41,217 nucleotides of DNA. Origin: JBDNFP01 sp041689775. GTDB lineage: Bacteria; Bacteroidota; Bacteroidia; Cytophagales; Spirosomataceae. Each line of letters begins with the position of its first letter. Position 1 is the stretch's first letter. The position numbers and the translations under genes are program-made. Shown here piece by piece: positions 1 through 9,400 of this stretch. Below the pieces are notes generated by a model that was not told the DNA's origin, ran no database searches, and saw only the letters and a list, made by a program, of their open reading frames with translations. The DNA is taken from contig JBDNFP010000231.1 of NCBI GenBank assembly GCA_041689775.1, positions 1-41,217 of the forward strand, given 5' to 3'.

Positions 1-95
1 AGGCGGAAGGTGGCCTTCTTGCCCGTCTTGTGGCCCAATACGAGTGCCGCACGCTGATCGTCACTCAGGCTGATGTATCGTTTCTTTCCTTGCAT
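1..95 (-). CDS. IS630-like transposase, N-terminal fragment
   Basis: The reading frame from ATG at 95 down to the window edge encodes 31 residues beginning MQGKKRYISLSDDQRAAL and ending in a basic GKKATFR stretch. This resembles the start of IS630-family transposases, where a basic leader precedes the first helix-turn-helix ('...LSDEQRAAL...'). The catalytic DDE part is off the edge. The ATG lies about 30 bases inside the presumed terminal repeat, a usual distance for such elements. Recognition is from memory of the family, so another DDE family is possible. Confidence 0.55.
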   Translation of the reverse strand, partial: MQGKKRYISLSDDQRAALVLGHKTGKKATFR

Positions 96-140
96 AGACG
101 CAAGATAAAAATTATATCCATATTTACGGCCGACTACTTA
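1..140 (-). mobile_element. End of an IS630-like insertion sequence (partial)
   Basis: The left edge holds the terminal part of an insertion sequence whose body lies outside the window. It carries the first codons of a transposase on the minus strand (ATG at 93-95). The likely terminal repeat is ACGGCCGACTACTTA at 126-140, chosen because the exact reverse complement of these 15 bases marks the other IS junction at 41064-41078. IS630 elements insert at TA, and a TA dinucleotide sits at the outer end of both copies, which fits. Family assignment rests on only 31 residues. Confidence 0.6.
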
Positions 141-165
141 TGAATCTATGAAACATACTATTTAG

Positions 166-279
166 AAGGGGGGAGTTCAATGGTACGGCGAGATAGTGAA
201 GCTTGATCTGGAAGCTCAAAAGATTATTGAACGGACAAACACCAGGTCCGAAAGGCATCGATTGTGTCATATAAGGTAG
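166..279 (+). pseudogene. Possible remnant of a gene beside the IS junction
   Basis: After an in-frame stop at 163-165, a frame without a start codon stays open to the TAG at 277-279. It reads with a protein-like pattern (WYGEIVKLDLEAQKIIER), reminiscent of a beta-propeller strand. It adjoins the IS end at 140, so it could be the decayed tail of a gene split by the element. At 37 codons this could be chance. Confidence 0.15.
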
Positions 280-294
280 AAATTTCACTGCATA

Positions 295-366
295 ATGAAG
301 AGTTGATAAAACAGTAGAAAGTCCGGTACTATGAAGAGTTGATAAAACAGTAGAAAGTCCGGTACT
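295..366. repeat. 36-bp perfect tandem duplication
   Basis: A 36-base unit starting ATGAAGAGTTGATAAAACAG and ending CCGGTACT occurs twice without gap (295-330 and 331-366). The second copy runs into ACTTTGTGG, giving GGTACTTTGTGG, which resembles a Bacteroidota -7 box with one base missing, about 55 bases before arfB. The rest of 141-422 holds no convincing gene. Confidence 0.9.
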
Positions 367-422
367 TTGTGGTCGAATCAGGAAGACCATGAATCCTGAA
401 ACTTTACGAAACGAAAAACACA

Positions 423-845
423 ATGATACGCCATACCGGGTTCAATCCCCTACCACTACATTCAGAAATAATCTTTCAGACCGCCCGCAGCGGTGGAAAG
501 GGCGGACAGAACGTTAACAAAGTTGAGACGAAGGTTGAATTGCGCTTTGACATTCTAAACTCACCGCTACTTAGCGAGGAGCAAAAAGAGTTTCTAATGT
601 TAAAATTGGCCAATAAGCTTACCAACGAGGGTTTGCTGATTCTTTACCACCAAACCGAGCGGAGTCAGTTGGCCAACAAGGAGAAGGTCGTTAAAAAGTT
701 CGATCAGCTACTGCGGCAGGCGTTTGTGATACCCCGGCCGCGCAAACCAACCCGACCAACCAAAGCTTCTCTGGTGGCGACAAAGCGGATGAAGAAACGA
801 AACTCTGAAATAAAATCTATGCGGAAACGACCGTCGGAGGATTAA
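423..845 (+). CDS. arfB: Alternative ribosome-rescue factor ArfB (peptidyl-tRNA hydrolase)
   Basis: The product has 140 residues, the usual ArfB/YaeJ length, and acts on stalled ribosomes that lack a stop codon. The class-I release-factor catalytic motif GGQ is visible in SGGKGGQNVNKVETKVEL (about residues 24-41). The C-terminal third is strongly basic (RPRKPTRPTK, then KRMKKR), as expected for the tail that enters the empty mRNA channel. The receptor-recognition domain of true release factors is absent, which separates it from PrfA/PrfB. The start ATG at 423 gives the standard N-terminus. It appears monocistronic, because an intrinsic terminator overlaps its stop codon. Confidence 0.93.
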   Translation: MIRHTGFNPLPLHSEIIFQTARSGGKGGQNVNKVETKVELRFDILNSPLLSEEQKEFLMLKLANKLTNEGLLILYHQTERSQLANKEKVVKKFDQLLRQAFVIPRPRKPTRPTKASLVATKRMKKRNSEIKSMRKRPSED

Positions 846-867
846 ACTTCGGCGGTTTTGTTTTTTT
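831..867 (+). terminator. Intrinsic terminator of arfB
   Basis: The arms CCGTCGGAG (831-839) and CTTCGGCGG (847-855) form a 9-bp stem with two G-U pairs, followed by TTTTGTTTTTTT at 856-867. The left arm overlaps the last arfB codons and the loop contains its stop codon. Confidence 0.8.
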
Positions 868-944
868 GCCCACTATTATTGGTTTTCTTTGAAGCATTAC
901 GGGAAATGAACTTTTCTCTTGACCCTCTTTTCTCTCAACTAATT

Positions 945-2210
945 ATGTCAACTTCCGCTCTACCCGAGAAAACCACTTTTCAACATTTATTTAGTTTACC
1001 CGTCATTGTCGCTGCGCTGGGGTACTTTGTTGATATCTACGATTTACAACTATTCGGAATTGTCAGGATTCCAAGTCTGATGGCGTTGGGGCTTACCATG
1101 GAGGAGGCGGATGTAGTAGGTATTCAAATCCTGGATCATCAAATGATTGGTCTGCTTTTGGGAGGCCTGCTGTGGGGAACCCTAGGAGATAAGAAGGGGC
1201 GCTTATCGGTGTTGTTTGGCTCTATTATTACTTATTCCATTGCTAATCTGGTCTGCGGACTAATTCCACAAATATCCTTCATGGATAAAATAGAAGCTTA
1301 CAAATGGCTACGTTTTATCGCCGGAGTAGGTTTGGCGGGGGAGCTTGGTGCGGGTATTACGCTTGTATCGGAGATTTTGCCCAAAAATCTACGGGCCATT
1401 GGTACCTCGCTGGTCGCCGGGGTGGGTCTTACCGGAGCCGTGGTAGGTACTTTTACGGTCCGTTTATCCGGCGACTGGACTATCGCTTACTTTATCGGTG
1501 GTGGCTTGGGTATCATGCTTTTACTATTGCGAATAGGTGTGATCGAGTCGGGTATTTACAAAGATATCACCAAGAATAAATTCATTACAAGGGGTAACTT
1601 CTTTGCATTCTTTACGAACAAAGACCGGTTTATTAAGTACCTTAAATGCATCGGAATTGGCTTGCCAACTTGGTTTTGTATTGGTATTCTAGCCTACCAA
1701 AGTAATCAATTTGGTAAGGCATTGGGTATTGTAGTCCCCGTTGAGCCGGGTTTGGCCATTATGTGGGGGTACATTGGTATATCAGTCGGTGATCTAATGA
1801 GCGGTTTTATCAGTCACGGGCTTCGGTCCCGCAAAAAGGCCATTGCTTACATGATGACTTTCTCGCTGGTGGGAGTATTACTATTTTTATTTGGAGGCTT
1901 TCAAACTCCGGAAGCGCTATACGTATTATGCTGCTGGCTAGGCCTAGGTACTGGCTACTGGGCGATGTTTGTGACAGTAGGGGCCGAGCAGTTTGGTACT
2001 AACCTCCGGGCGACGGCCGCCACCACCGTACCCAATTTTGTGCGCGGAGCATTGGTTCCCATGAACTTCTTGTTTTTGTCTTTCAAGCCTTCCATGGGGG
2101 TAGTAATGTCTGCCTTTTTGGTGGGAGTAGTATGTTATTCCATTGGTTTCTATTCCACGCTCACTATCGCCGAAACCCACGATAAAGACCTGGATTTTCT
2201 GGAAGAATAG
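945..2210 (+). CDS. MFS transporter (metabolite:H+ symporter type)
   Basis: This is a hydrophobic protein of 421 residues from ATG 945, with about 12 predicted membrane segments. It belongs to the major facilitator superfamily. Visible signs are an early segment ending GYFVDIYDLQLFG, a loop 2-3 signature GTLGDKKGR, and GELGAGITLVSEILPKNLRA between segments 4 and 5. The layout resembles the sugar/aromatic-acid:proton symporter groups, but the substrate is unknown. Upstream in-frame starts at 858 (TTG, inside the terminator T-tract) and 906 (ATG) add non-family residues, so 945 is preferred. It converges on the hydroxyacid dehydrogenase at 2290, which leaves open that it imports a hydroxyacid (inference). 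Confidence 0.85.
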   Translation: MSTSALPEKTTFQHLFSLPVIVAALGYFVDIYDLQLFGIVRIPSLMALGLTMEEADVVGIQILDHQMIGLLLGGLLWGTLGDKKGRLSVLFGSIITYSIANLVCGLIPQISFMDKIEAYKWLRFIAGVGLAGELGAGITLVSEILPKNLRAIGTSLVAGVGLTGAVVGTFTVRLSGDWTIAYFIGGGLGIMLLLLRIGVIESGIYKDITKNKFITRGNFFAFFTNKDRFIKYLKCIGIGLPTWFCIGILAYQSNQFGKALGIVVPVEPGLAIMWGYIGISVGDLMSGFISHGLRSRKKAIAYMMTFSLVGVLLFLFGGFQTPEALYVLCCWLGLGTGYWAMFVTVGAEQFGTNLRATAATTVPNFVRGALVPMNFLFLSFKPSMGVVMSAFLVGVVCYSIGFYSTLTIAETHDKDLDFLEE

Positions 2211-2216
2211 TAGGCA

Positions 2217-2277
2217 AGTTCTGAATTCTGAGTTTGCTACGCGGTCAGGAATCAATAGTTATTCAGAATTCAGAACT
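2217..2277. repeat. 15-bp perfect inverted repeat between convergent genes
   Basis: AGTTCTGAATTCTGA at 2217-2231 is the exact reverse complement of 2263-2277, with a 31-base spacer. It fills the gap between the MFS gene and the minus-strand dehydrogenase. It has no clear T-run for a terminator, and its pattern recalls the short palindromic intergenic repeats common in Bacteroidota. It could still fold as a bidirectional transcript end. Confidence 0.85.
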
Positions 2278-2289
2278 CAAAATCCAACG

Positions 2290-5244
2290 TTAAATTACTA
2301 GCGCTTCCCACAATATCTCCGCCGGATGCAACGCCTTACGGCCGGTACCATCGTGAATCTGGTGCCGGCAACTCGTACCGGGAGCCGCAATAAGTACGTC
2401 CTCCGGTTGTTGGCGCACCGCCGGGAATAGCACTAGCTCACCAATCTGCATGGAAAGGTCATAGTGTTCTTCCTCATAGCCAAAGCTTCCGGCCATACCA
2501 CAGCACCCGCTCGGAATAAGGGTAACCGAATAGTTTTCGGGTAGCGAGAGCATTTTCTTGGTAGGTACCATACTTGCAATAGCCTTTTGCTGACAGTGGC
2601 CGTGTAGCTTGATGGTTCGCTTTTCCTTCGTGAAAGAATTTTTGGAGATCCGCTTAGCGTCCATTTCCCGGGCAATGAACTCATCAAATTGCAGGGCATG
2701 CTTTGAAATCCGCCGGGCGTCTTCGATCAGGTTCTCACTGACTAAATCTGGATACTCGTCGCGGAAAGTGAGAATGGCCGAAGGTTCGATACCAATCAGA
2801 GGAGTATCTTCTGAGATAATATCTTTCAGACTCAATACATTCAGGTCAGCTATTTTTTTGGCGTCCTTCAACAGACCTTTGGATAGCTGCGGCCTACCGC
2901 TCGGGCCGTGGTTGGGTATAATTACTTCGTACCCCAGTTTTTGAAGCGTCAGGATTGCTTTCTTGCCAATTTCAACGTCGTTGTAATTCGTAAACTCATC
3001 ACAGAAAAGGTAGACCTTTCTGGCGGTAGACGAAGCAGCAGCGGGCATTCTTTTGTACCAGCTTCGAAGTGTATCCTCATGAAGTAATGGCATGGTACGA
3101 TCCGGGTGGAAACCAACCGTTCTATTGGCTATCCTCCTGAGGAAGTTATTCTTATAAATTAGATTATAGGCCCAGGGTACATAGCTTGCCAGCTTGGTCA
3201 TGGTAGCGAAATTGCCCACCAACCACGACCTGAACGGTACACCATGTACGTCGTGGTATTGTTGCAAAAATTCCATTTTTAATTTAGCCACATCCACGTT
3301 TGAAGGACATTCCCCTTTACACCCTTTGCAAGCTAAGCATAGATCATAGACCTCCTTAATTTCCTTGTGATCAAAGCGATTCTCCTGATCGGAGTGCGTT
3401 AGCATTTCGCGCAGGATGTTGGCCCGCGCCCGGGTGGTTTCTTTTTCGTTGCGAGTAGCCATGTAGCTGGGGCACATGGTACCACCGCTGAGTTGGGTCT
3501 TCCGGCAATCACCCGAGCCGTTGCATTGCTCGGCGTGTTGCAAAATCGTTTGGTTCGGAAACCGGAAATAGGTTTTTATGTCGGGCGTTTGCTGATCGGC
3601 TTCGTACCGCAGGAATGTATCCATGGGTAGCGCGTCCACTATCTTTCCGGGGTTGAAAATACCGTACGGGTCCCAAGTTTTCTTCATTTCCTTAAACAGC
3701 TGGTAGTTATGCTCACCCACCATTTTAGGAATAAATTCACCCCGTAATCGACCATCACCGTGTTCGCCGGATAATGATCCATCGTACTTCTTAACCAAAG
3801 TAGCTATTTCTTCGGCAATCATTCGGAATTGCTGATGCCCCTTGGCAGTTTTCAAGTTGATGATCGGTCGTAGGTGTAGCTCGCCTGATCCGGCGTGGGC
3901 GTAGTGTACGGCCGACATGTTACGCTTTTGCAGGATCTCGTTAAAATCCCGGATATAATCCGGTTGGTCAAGTACATCTACGGCGGTGTCCTCAATAACC
4001 GCCACGGCCTTCTCGTCGCCCGGAATATTGCCCAACAGCCCCAGTCCGGCTTTGCGGAGGGTCCATATTTTTTTGGTATCGTCTCCAAACAGCAGCGGAA
4101 AATGGTAGCCAAGTCCGGCGGCCCGGAGTTCGGCTTCCAGATCAGTGGCTAACTGCTCTACCTCGGCCTGAGTCTCTCTCGAAAGATCCACCACCAGAAT
4201 GGCCGGATACTCACCGGACTCCGTGTTTTTTACAAAGAAGGCATTCTTGCTCTGTTCTGCATTGCTGGCCGCGCATTCCAATACATAGCTGTCGATCAAC
4301 TCAACGGCTTGCGGTCTATACTTTAAGGCTACAATAGTAGCCCGCAGGGTTTCGTCAATCGTGTCGAAATGCGCACAGAGTAATCCCTGAGTTTTGGGTG
4401 GCAGGGGTACTAGATTCAGTTTTATTTCGGTAAGAAAACAAAGTGTACCCTCCGAACCGGCAATGAGCCGACACAGGTTAAAGTCGGGACCGTCGGCGGT
4501 AAATGGTGCACAGTCCAGTAGCATATCCAGCGCGTAGCCCGTATTTCTCCGTTCAATTGACTTTTTGGGGAAATTCCTCCGAATCTCTTCCTGATTTTGC
4601 CGATCAGAAAGCATCGTACCCACTTTATTGTAAATAGTAGTCTGCAAAGAAGAATCGGGAGTCAAGAGCCCGTTCAGGCCAGCCATGCCATTTTCGGCCG
4701 AAAATACGGCTTCCGACCCATCGGCCAATAAGGTTTTTACTTCCAGTAGATGTTCGCGAGTAGAGCCGTACACCACTGAGTTAGAGCCGCAGGAGTTATT
4801 TCCTACCATGCCGCCTATCATGGCACGGTTGGCAGTAGACGTTTCCGGTCCAAAGTACAGGCCGTGGGGTTTGAGAGCCATATTGAGCTCGTCGCGCACC
4901 ACACCGGGCTGTACCCGCACCCAGCGCTCCTCAGCGTTAATTTCAAGGATACTAGTAAAATGCTTTGATACATCTACCACAATACCGCTTCCCACTACTT
5001 GCCCGGCCAACGAAGTACCTGCCGTACGGGGAATAATGGAAATCTGATTTTCTCGGGCGAATCGGATGAGATGCCTGAGATCTTCTTCTGACTTGGGCAG
5101 TGCTACGGCCAGGGGCATTTCCCGGTAGGCCGAGGCGTCGGTAGCGTACAGGGTACGTACCGTAGAATCGAGAAAGAGGTCGCCGTCGAGTTGACTAGCG
5201 AGCAAATCTAAATTAGGTACTACTTCGGAGGTCAATGTTGTCAT
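2290..5244 (-). CDS. FAD/Fe-S D-2-hydroxyacid dehydrogenase (YdiJ-type)
   Basis: The product has 984 residues and fuses a GlcD-like flavoprotein to a GlpC-like iron-sulfur part. Order: FAD-binding PCMH domain about 35-275 (PRTAGTSLAGQVVGSG near 72; GGMVGNNSCGSN near 144); FAD-oxidase C-terminal domain about 290-540 with SGEHGDGR at 492-499; ferredoxin-like 4Fe-4S region with C574, C580, C591, then C636xxC639xxC642xxxC646; C-terminal CCG domains (SGCCGMAGSF near 912). E. coli YdiJ has this layout and oxidises D-2-hydroxyglutarate; other members are called D-lactate dehydrogenases. Electrons probably go to the quinone pool. It lies 68 bp behind the DeoR-type regulator on the same strand, so the two are likely co-transcribed. 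The exact hydroxyacid is not determined. Confidence 0.88.
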   Translation of the reverse strand: MTTLTSEVVPNLDLLASQLDGDLFLDSTVRTLYATDASAYREMPLAVALPKSEEDLRHLIRFARENQISIIPRTAGTSLAGQVVGSGIVVDVSKHFTSILEINAEERWVRVQPGVVRDELNMALKPHGLYFGPETSTANRAMIGGMVGNNSCGSNSVVYGSTREHLLEVKTLLADGSEAVFSAENGMAGLNGLLTPDSSLQTTIYNKVGTMLSDRQNQEEIRRNFPKKSIERRNTGYALDMLLDCAPFTADGPDFNLCRLIAGSEGTLCFLTEIKLNLVPLPPKTQGLLCAHFDTIDETLRATIVALKYRPQAVELIDSYVLECAASNAEQSKNAFFVKNTESGEYPAILVVDLSRETQAEVEQLATDLEAELRAAGLGYHFPLLFGDDTKKIWTLRKAGLGLLGNIPGDEKAVAVIEDTAVDVLDQPDYIRDFNEILQKRNMSAVHYAHAGSGELHLRPIINLKTAKGHQQFRMIAEEIATLVKKYDGSLSGEHGDGRLRGEFIPKMVGEHNYQLFKEMKKTWDPYGIFNPGKIVDALPMDTFLRYEADQQTPDIKTYFRFPNQTILQHAEQCNGSGDCRKTQLSGGTMCPSYMATRNEKETTRARANILREMLTHSDQENRFDHKEIKEVYDLCLACKGCKGECPSNVDVAKLKMEFLQQYHDVHGVPFRSWLVGNFATMTKLASYVPWAYNLIYKNNFLRRIANRTVGFHPDRTMPLLHEDTLRSWYKRMPAAASSTARKVYLFCDEFTNYNDVEIGKKAILTLQKLGYEVIIPNHGPSGRPQLSKGLLKDAKKIADLNVLSLKDIISEDTPLIGIEPSAILTFRDEYPDLVSENLIEDARRISKHALQFDEFIAREMDAKRISKNSFTKEKRTIKLHGHCQQKAIASMVPTKKMLSLPENYSVTLIPSGCCGMAGSFGYEEEHYDLSMQIGELVLFPAVRQQPEDVLIAAPGTSCRHQIHDGTGRKALHPAEILWEALVI

Positions 5245-5312
5245 TATGTATTAGCCTAAGATACTTTGTTGCTTACAAAAGTAGTGAACAGCTTGTTTAA
5301 GCTCTTAGGTTT

Positions 5313-6062
5313 TTAAATAAATTGAACCGAATGAGGGGGCCAGTCCGAGGTTTCGGACACTATTCTAGTAGTACTATAAATTATTGTATCGATGTCAGAC
5401 AGCTGGCATATCTGATAGGCCTCAACTGTATTAATTTTTTCCGGGGTGGCGCATACCACTGTCTTGTCAGCTACGGCCATCATTTGTCTCTTTAATTGAG
5501 ACTCCTCATAGTGCCGGATCGTAAGGCCAGAAAACGGATGAATACCCACGACACCCATGAAGAAGAGGTCTGCTTTGAAATGCTGCAGTTGAGTCGATGT
5601 TTCACTTCCCATGGTGATTTGGTAGCGTTTATGGAAAGTACCTCCCAACAAAATAACTTCCACTTTTGGGTGGTTAGCCAGCGAAGTAGCCAGCGGAATA
5701 CTGTTGGTAATGATGGTTACTTCTAGGTTTTGGGGTAGTTGCTCGGCAATGTAGAGATTGGTCGTTCCACCGTCCATCAGGATAATCTGCCCGTTTGAGA
5801 GTAGGCGTTGGGCCTTTTTTGTGATAGCCGAAATCTCCCCGTTGGGGATACCCATTGCCTGTCGCACCCGCATGGGTAGGTACGAGTTAGATATAGCTCC
5901 ACCGTGTACTTTCTTTAATAGCCCTTGTTCTTCCAACTCAATAATATCCCGGCGGATACTGTCGTAGGATACATCTAACTCCTGACTGAGGGCCACTAGC
6001 GATACTTTCTTCTGGGCATTCAACTTATCCAGAATCCAGTGTTGTCGTTCATCTTTTAACAT
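5313..6062 (-). CDS. DeoR/GlpR-family transcriptional regulator
   Basis: The protein has 249 residues, typical for the family. An N-terminal winged helix-turn-helix (about 1-57) contains VSLVALSQELDVSYDSIRRD and ends with LLKKVHGGAI, the classic DeoR signature. The C-terminal sensor domain has the ribose-5-phosphate-isomerase-like motifs LMDGGTTNLYIAEQL (about 95-109) and ITNSIPLATSLA. Such proteins are usually repressors released by a phosphorylated sugar or related metabolite. It probably controls the dehydrogenase downstream and may control the divergent susC gene, whose start is 367 bp away. A palindrome 15 bp before its start codon is a candidate autoregulatory operator. Confidence 0.88.
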   Translation of the reverse strand: MLKDERQHWILDKLNAQKKVSLVALSQELDVSYDSIRRDIIELEEQGLLKKVHGGAISNSYLPMRVRQAMGIPNGEISAITKKAQRLLSNGQIILMDGGTTNLYIAEQLPQNLEVTIITNSIPLATSLANHPKVEVILLGGTFHKRYQITMGSETSTQLQHFKADLFFMGVVGIHPFSGLTIRHYEESQLKRQMMAVADKTVVCATPEKINTVEAYQICQLSDIDTIIYSTTRIVSETSDWPPHSVQFI

Positions 6063-6429
6063 AACTTAGAGAAAATTGCACTCGGAGTGCCAATTTGTGC
6101 AAACTTTTCTTGTTTTATAACTGCAAATATGCATATATTCGCAGACAGTTAGAGTTTTTTGGTGAAAAAAATGTATTTTTCAGTACATCTCGTCCGAAAG
6201 AACCCATCTTATCAGATATACTCATAAATAATCATCTTTTTTTTTCTAACTTTTTGTATTATAGAAACTATTTATTGAAATTTGCCGACCCCTAGTGGTA
6301 AATAGTACAATAAAGAGGTTGCTTGTTTCCATATAGGTGTTTTACTAACTAGACAAAATCTCCCCGTAAATTACTTATCCATATCTATCTATAAATAGTA
6401 AATCGTTTAACCAATCAATCAATTAACCT
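6063..6429. promoter_or_regulatory. Divergent intergenic region, regulator/susC
   Basis: This AT-rich, 367-bp region separates the divergent DeoR-type gene and susC. It holds an inverted repeat at 6076-6093 and several A/T tracts. No exact TAnnTTTG box was found on either strand; the nearest is TAACTTTTTG (near 6249), with two extra bases. A 66-codon frame at 6095-6295 has no protein-like character and is not called. Confidence 0.5.
6076..6093. promoter_or_regulatory. Candidate operator palindrome for the DeoR-type regulator
   Basis: GCACTC (6078-6083) and GAGTGC (6085-6090) are exact inverted arms around one central G, with near-symmetrical TT/AA flanks. The site starts about 15 bp before the regulator's ATG, a usual place for autoregulation. 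Binding by this regulator is inferred from position only. Confidence 0.4.
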
Positions 6430-9400
6430 ATGATGAATTATTCCTACAATGTTGGTCGCAATCGTGATCATGTGGGCTTTACCCGCCTCTGGCAAACAGC
6501 ACTTGCTTTGCTGATTTCTATTGGTATGGTACTGGCACAGGATGTTACTGTTTCGGGTGTAGTAACCGATGCAAAAGGAGAAGGTATGCCCGGCGTGGCA
6601 GTTACTGTAAAAGGTACCACTCGTGGTGCTAACACAGACGTAGAAGGAAATTACTCCGTATCCGCTTCCGCAAGCGGAACATTAGTGTTTAGTTTCGTGG
6701 GCTACGTAGGTCAGGAAATACCTATCGGCAATCGCTCCACCATCAATATTAAGCTTGCTGAAGATACGAGGGCTCTTGAAGAAGTGGTAGTAGTGGGATA
6801 TGGTACTCAGAAGCGTAAAGAGATTTCTGGTACGGTTTCTAGTATTAATAGTAAAGATTTTAACAGCGGTTTCAACGCCAACCCATTGGCAGCTGTTCAG
6901 GGTAAGGTAGCTGGTCTGGTAATTAGTCAGACAGGTAGCGACCCCAACGCAACTGCGGTTGTTCGTCTGCGTGGAGTGGGTTCGCTTTCGGCGGGTTCTG
7001 ATCCGTTGTATGTAGTGGATGGTGTGCCAGGTGTACCCATTCAGAACATTTCTCCCAATGATATTGAATCAATCGACGTACTGCGCGATGCTTCATCGGC
7101 GGCGATCTACGGTTCACGGGCGTCAAACGGCGTAATTATCATTACTACGAAGCGTGGCAAGAGTGGTCGCGCAAGTGTTGACTACAATGCATTTGTCGGT
7201 GTGGATCAGATTGCGAAAGCCCCTGACTACATGAATGCCGATGAGTTCCGGGCTGCTACCCAGAAATTTGGTTTCAATGTAGGTGCTGACGATAAAAAGG
7301 CTGACACTAATTGGTTTGATGAAATTACCCGCAAGGCAATTGTTCAAAGCCATAACCTTGCCTTCACTGGTGGAACAGAAAATTTTAGCTATCGTGCTTC
7401 CTTGGGTTATTTAGGTCAGCAGGGTGTTGTTAAAAAATCAAACTATGAGCGTATCAGTGCACGTATCAACCTTGACCAAACGGCATTGAACGGAAAGTTG
7501 AAGATTTCTACCAGTCTTTCGGCAATTCTGGGCAATCGTGACTATGTAAACTACGAAGCGTTTTCCTATTCGATCACTAATCGTCCTACTGATCCTGTTT
7601 TTACCACTGATCCTGCATTCCAGACTGCTTCACAGGCTGGATACTTTGAGCGCCTTGGCGAGTTTTCGATCTTCAACCCCGTTGCATTGATCGATGGAAC
7701 TTCCAATCAGGCAAAGTCAGTTGAGTATTTAGGTAACCTGAATCTGAAATACAGCATCACGAAAGATTTGGTATTTGGTGTGAATGGTGCCTTGAAAGGT
7801 ATGGATCAGCAGAGTTCTTACTATCTGACCCGCGTTCCCAAGTCAGGTGTTGCCGCGCAGGGATTAGCATCAAGAAGTACAGGCCCTGCTTACGGTGGTC
7901 CTACCGAAGATAAGCTGATTGAAATGACGGTGAACTATACCAAGACCCTTGGAAAATTGAATTTGGGTGTTTTGGGTGGATATTCTTACCAGGACGTAAC
8001 GTTCAACTCGTTCTCTGCTCGTAATAATAATTTCATTGCTGACGAAATTAGCTTCAATAACCTAGGTTCCGGAGCTGGTCTTGCATTGGGTCAGCGTGCC
8101 AACGATGCCGTTGGTTCATACCAGTCTAACTACAAGTTGGTTTCTTTCTTTGGTCGTGCTACCGCGGCGATTAGCGAGAAGTACTTTGCAACATTTAGCA
8201 TACGTCGTGACGGATCTACCAAGTTTGGAGCAAACAATAAGTGGGGTGTTTTTCCAGCTGCTTCGGTTGGTTGGACCCTTAGCAATGAAGAGTTCCTGAA
8301 TAGCGTATCCGCAATTGACAACCTGAAACTTCGTGTAAACTACGGACAGACTGGTAACTCAGAAGGTATTGCCCCTTATACTACATTGGCTCTTTTGGGA
8401 GCTAGTTCGAAGTATTATGACAACGGAAACTGGCTGCCCTCTTACCGCCCGGTTCAGAACCCGAACCCAAACTTAAAGTGGGAAGTAAACGAAAATTATG
8501 GTGCTGGAGTTGACTTTTCGTTGTTCAACTATCGTTTGACTGGATCGATGGACTACTTTGTACGTAACACTAGGGATCTTCTATATAGTATCAGCGCTCC
8601 TTTGTCTATTCGTCCAATCGTGCCTAACATTCTGGCAAATGTTGGTTCGATGAGGAATCAGGGTCTTGAATTATCATTGGATGGTTTGATCATTGACAAG
8701 GGTGATTTTAAATGGCAGGCAATTGTAGCGGGAGCTACCTTGAAAAATGAAGTAGTTGCTTTATCAAAAGGAGATTTCATCGCATCTGATGCGATTTTCA
8801 TCGGTAGTGATTTGGGAGCTGCTACCCGTGGTACTTCTAACGTGCCTTTCTCGATCATCCGTCCGGGCTACCCCGTAGGTGCTTTGTGGGGTGCGAAAGT
8901 GACAGGTATCGACGATCAGGGTAAGTATATTATCGAAGACTTCAACGGAGATGGTAAAATTGATGAGAATGCTTCCGACCGAACGTTCATCGGAAACCCT
9001 TTACCGAAAGTAACGGCTTCGATGACCAACAATTTTACGTACAAAAACTTCAACCTGAGCTTTCTGCTAAACGGAAATTTTGGAAACAAGATCTACAATG
9101 CTGAGCGCATGTTGTACGATCGTCAGGTAGGTCGTATCCCGGCTGAAAATACATTGAAGAGCGCAGTTGACTCACCAATTAGAGATGATCGTACCGGATC
9201 AATCGATTATTTCGTAGAAGACGGTAGCTTCGTGCGCTTGGCTAACTTCCAAATGGCATATAATATTCCAGTGAAAGGAAACACACTAAGCCGTGCTCAG
9301 GTATACATTTCAGGAAACAACTTGTTCGTGTTGACTAAGTTCAAGGGTGTTGATCCTGAGCTAAGCACTGGTAACAGCAACTCTGGTATTTATACCAAGC

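Noticed and set aside
295..366. 36-bp repeat as a CRISPR
   Set aside because: The length fits a CRISPR repeat, but the two copies are directly adjacent with no spacer and no cas genes are near.
124..423. 99-codon minus-strand frame over the tandem repeat
   Set aside because: It runs into the IS terminus, has a low-complexity segment created by the 36-bp duplication and shows no domain character.
858..944. Extended N-terminus of the MFS transporter
   Set aside because: The upstream start is TTG inside the T-tract of the arfB terminator, and the extra residues do not match the family.
6095..6295. 66-residue frame in the regulator-susC gap
   Set aside because: AT-rich, no protein-like pattern and it overlaps likely control sites.
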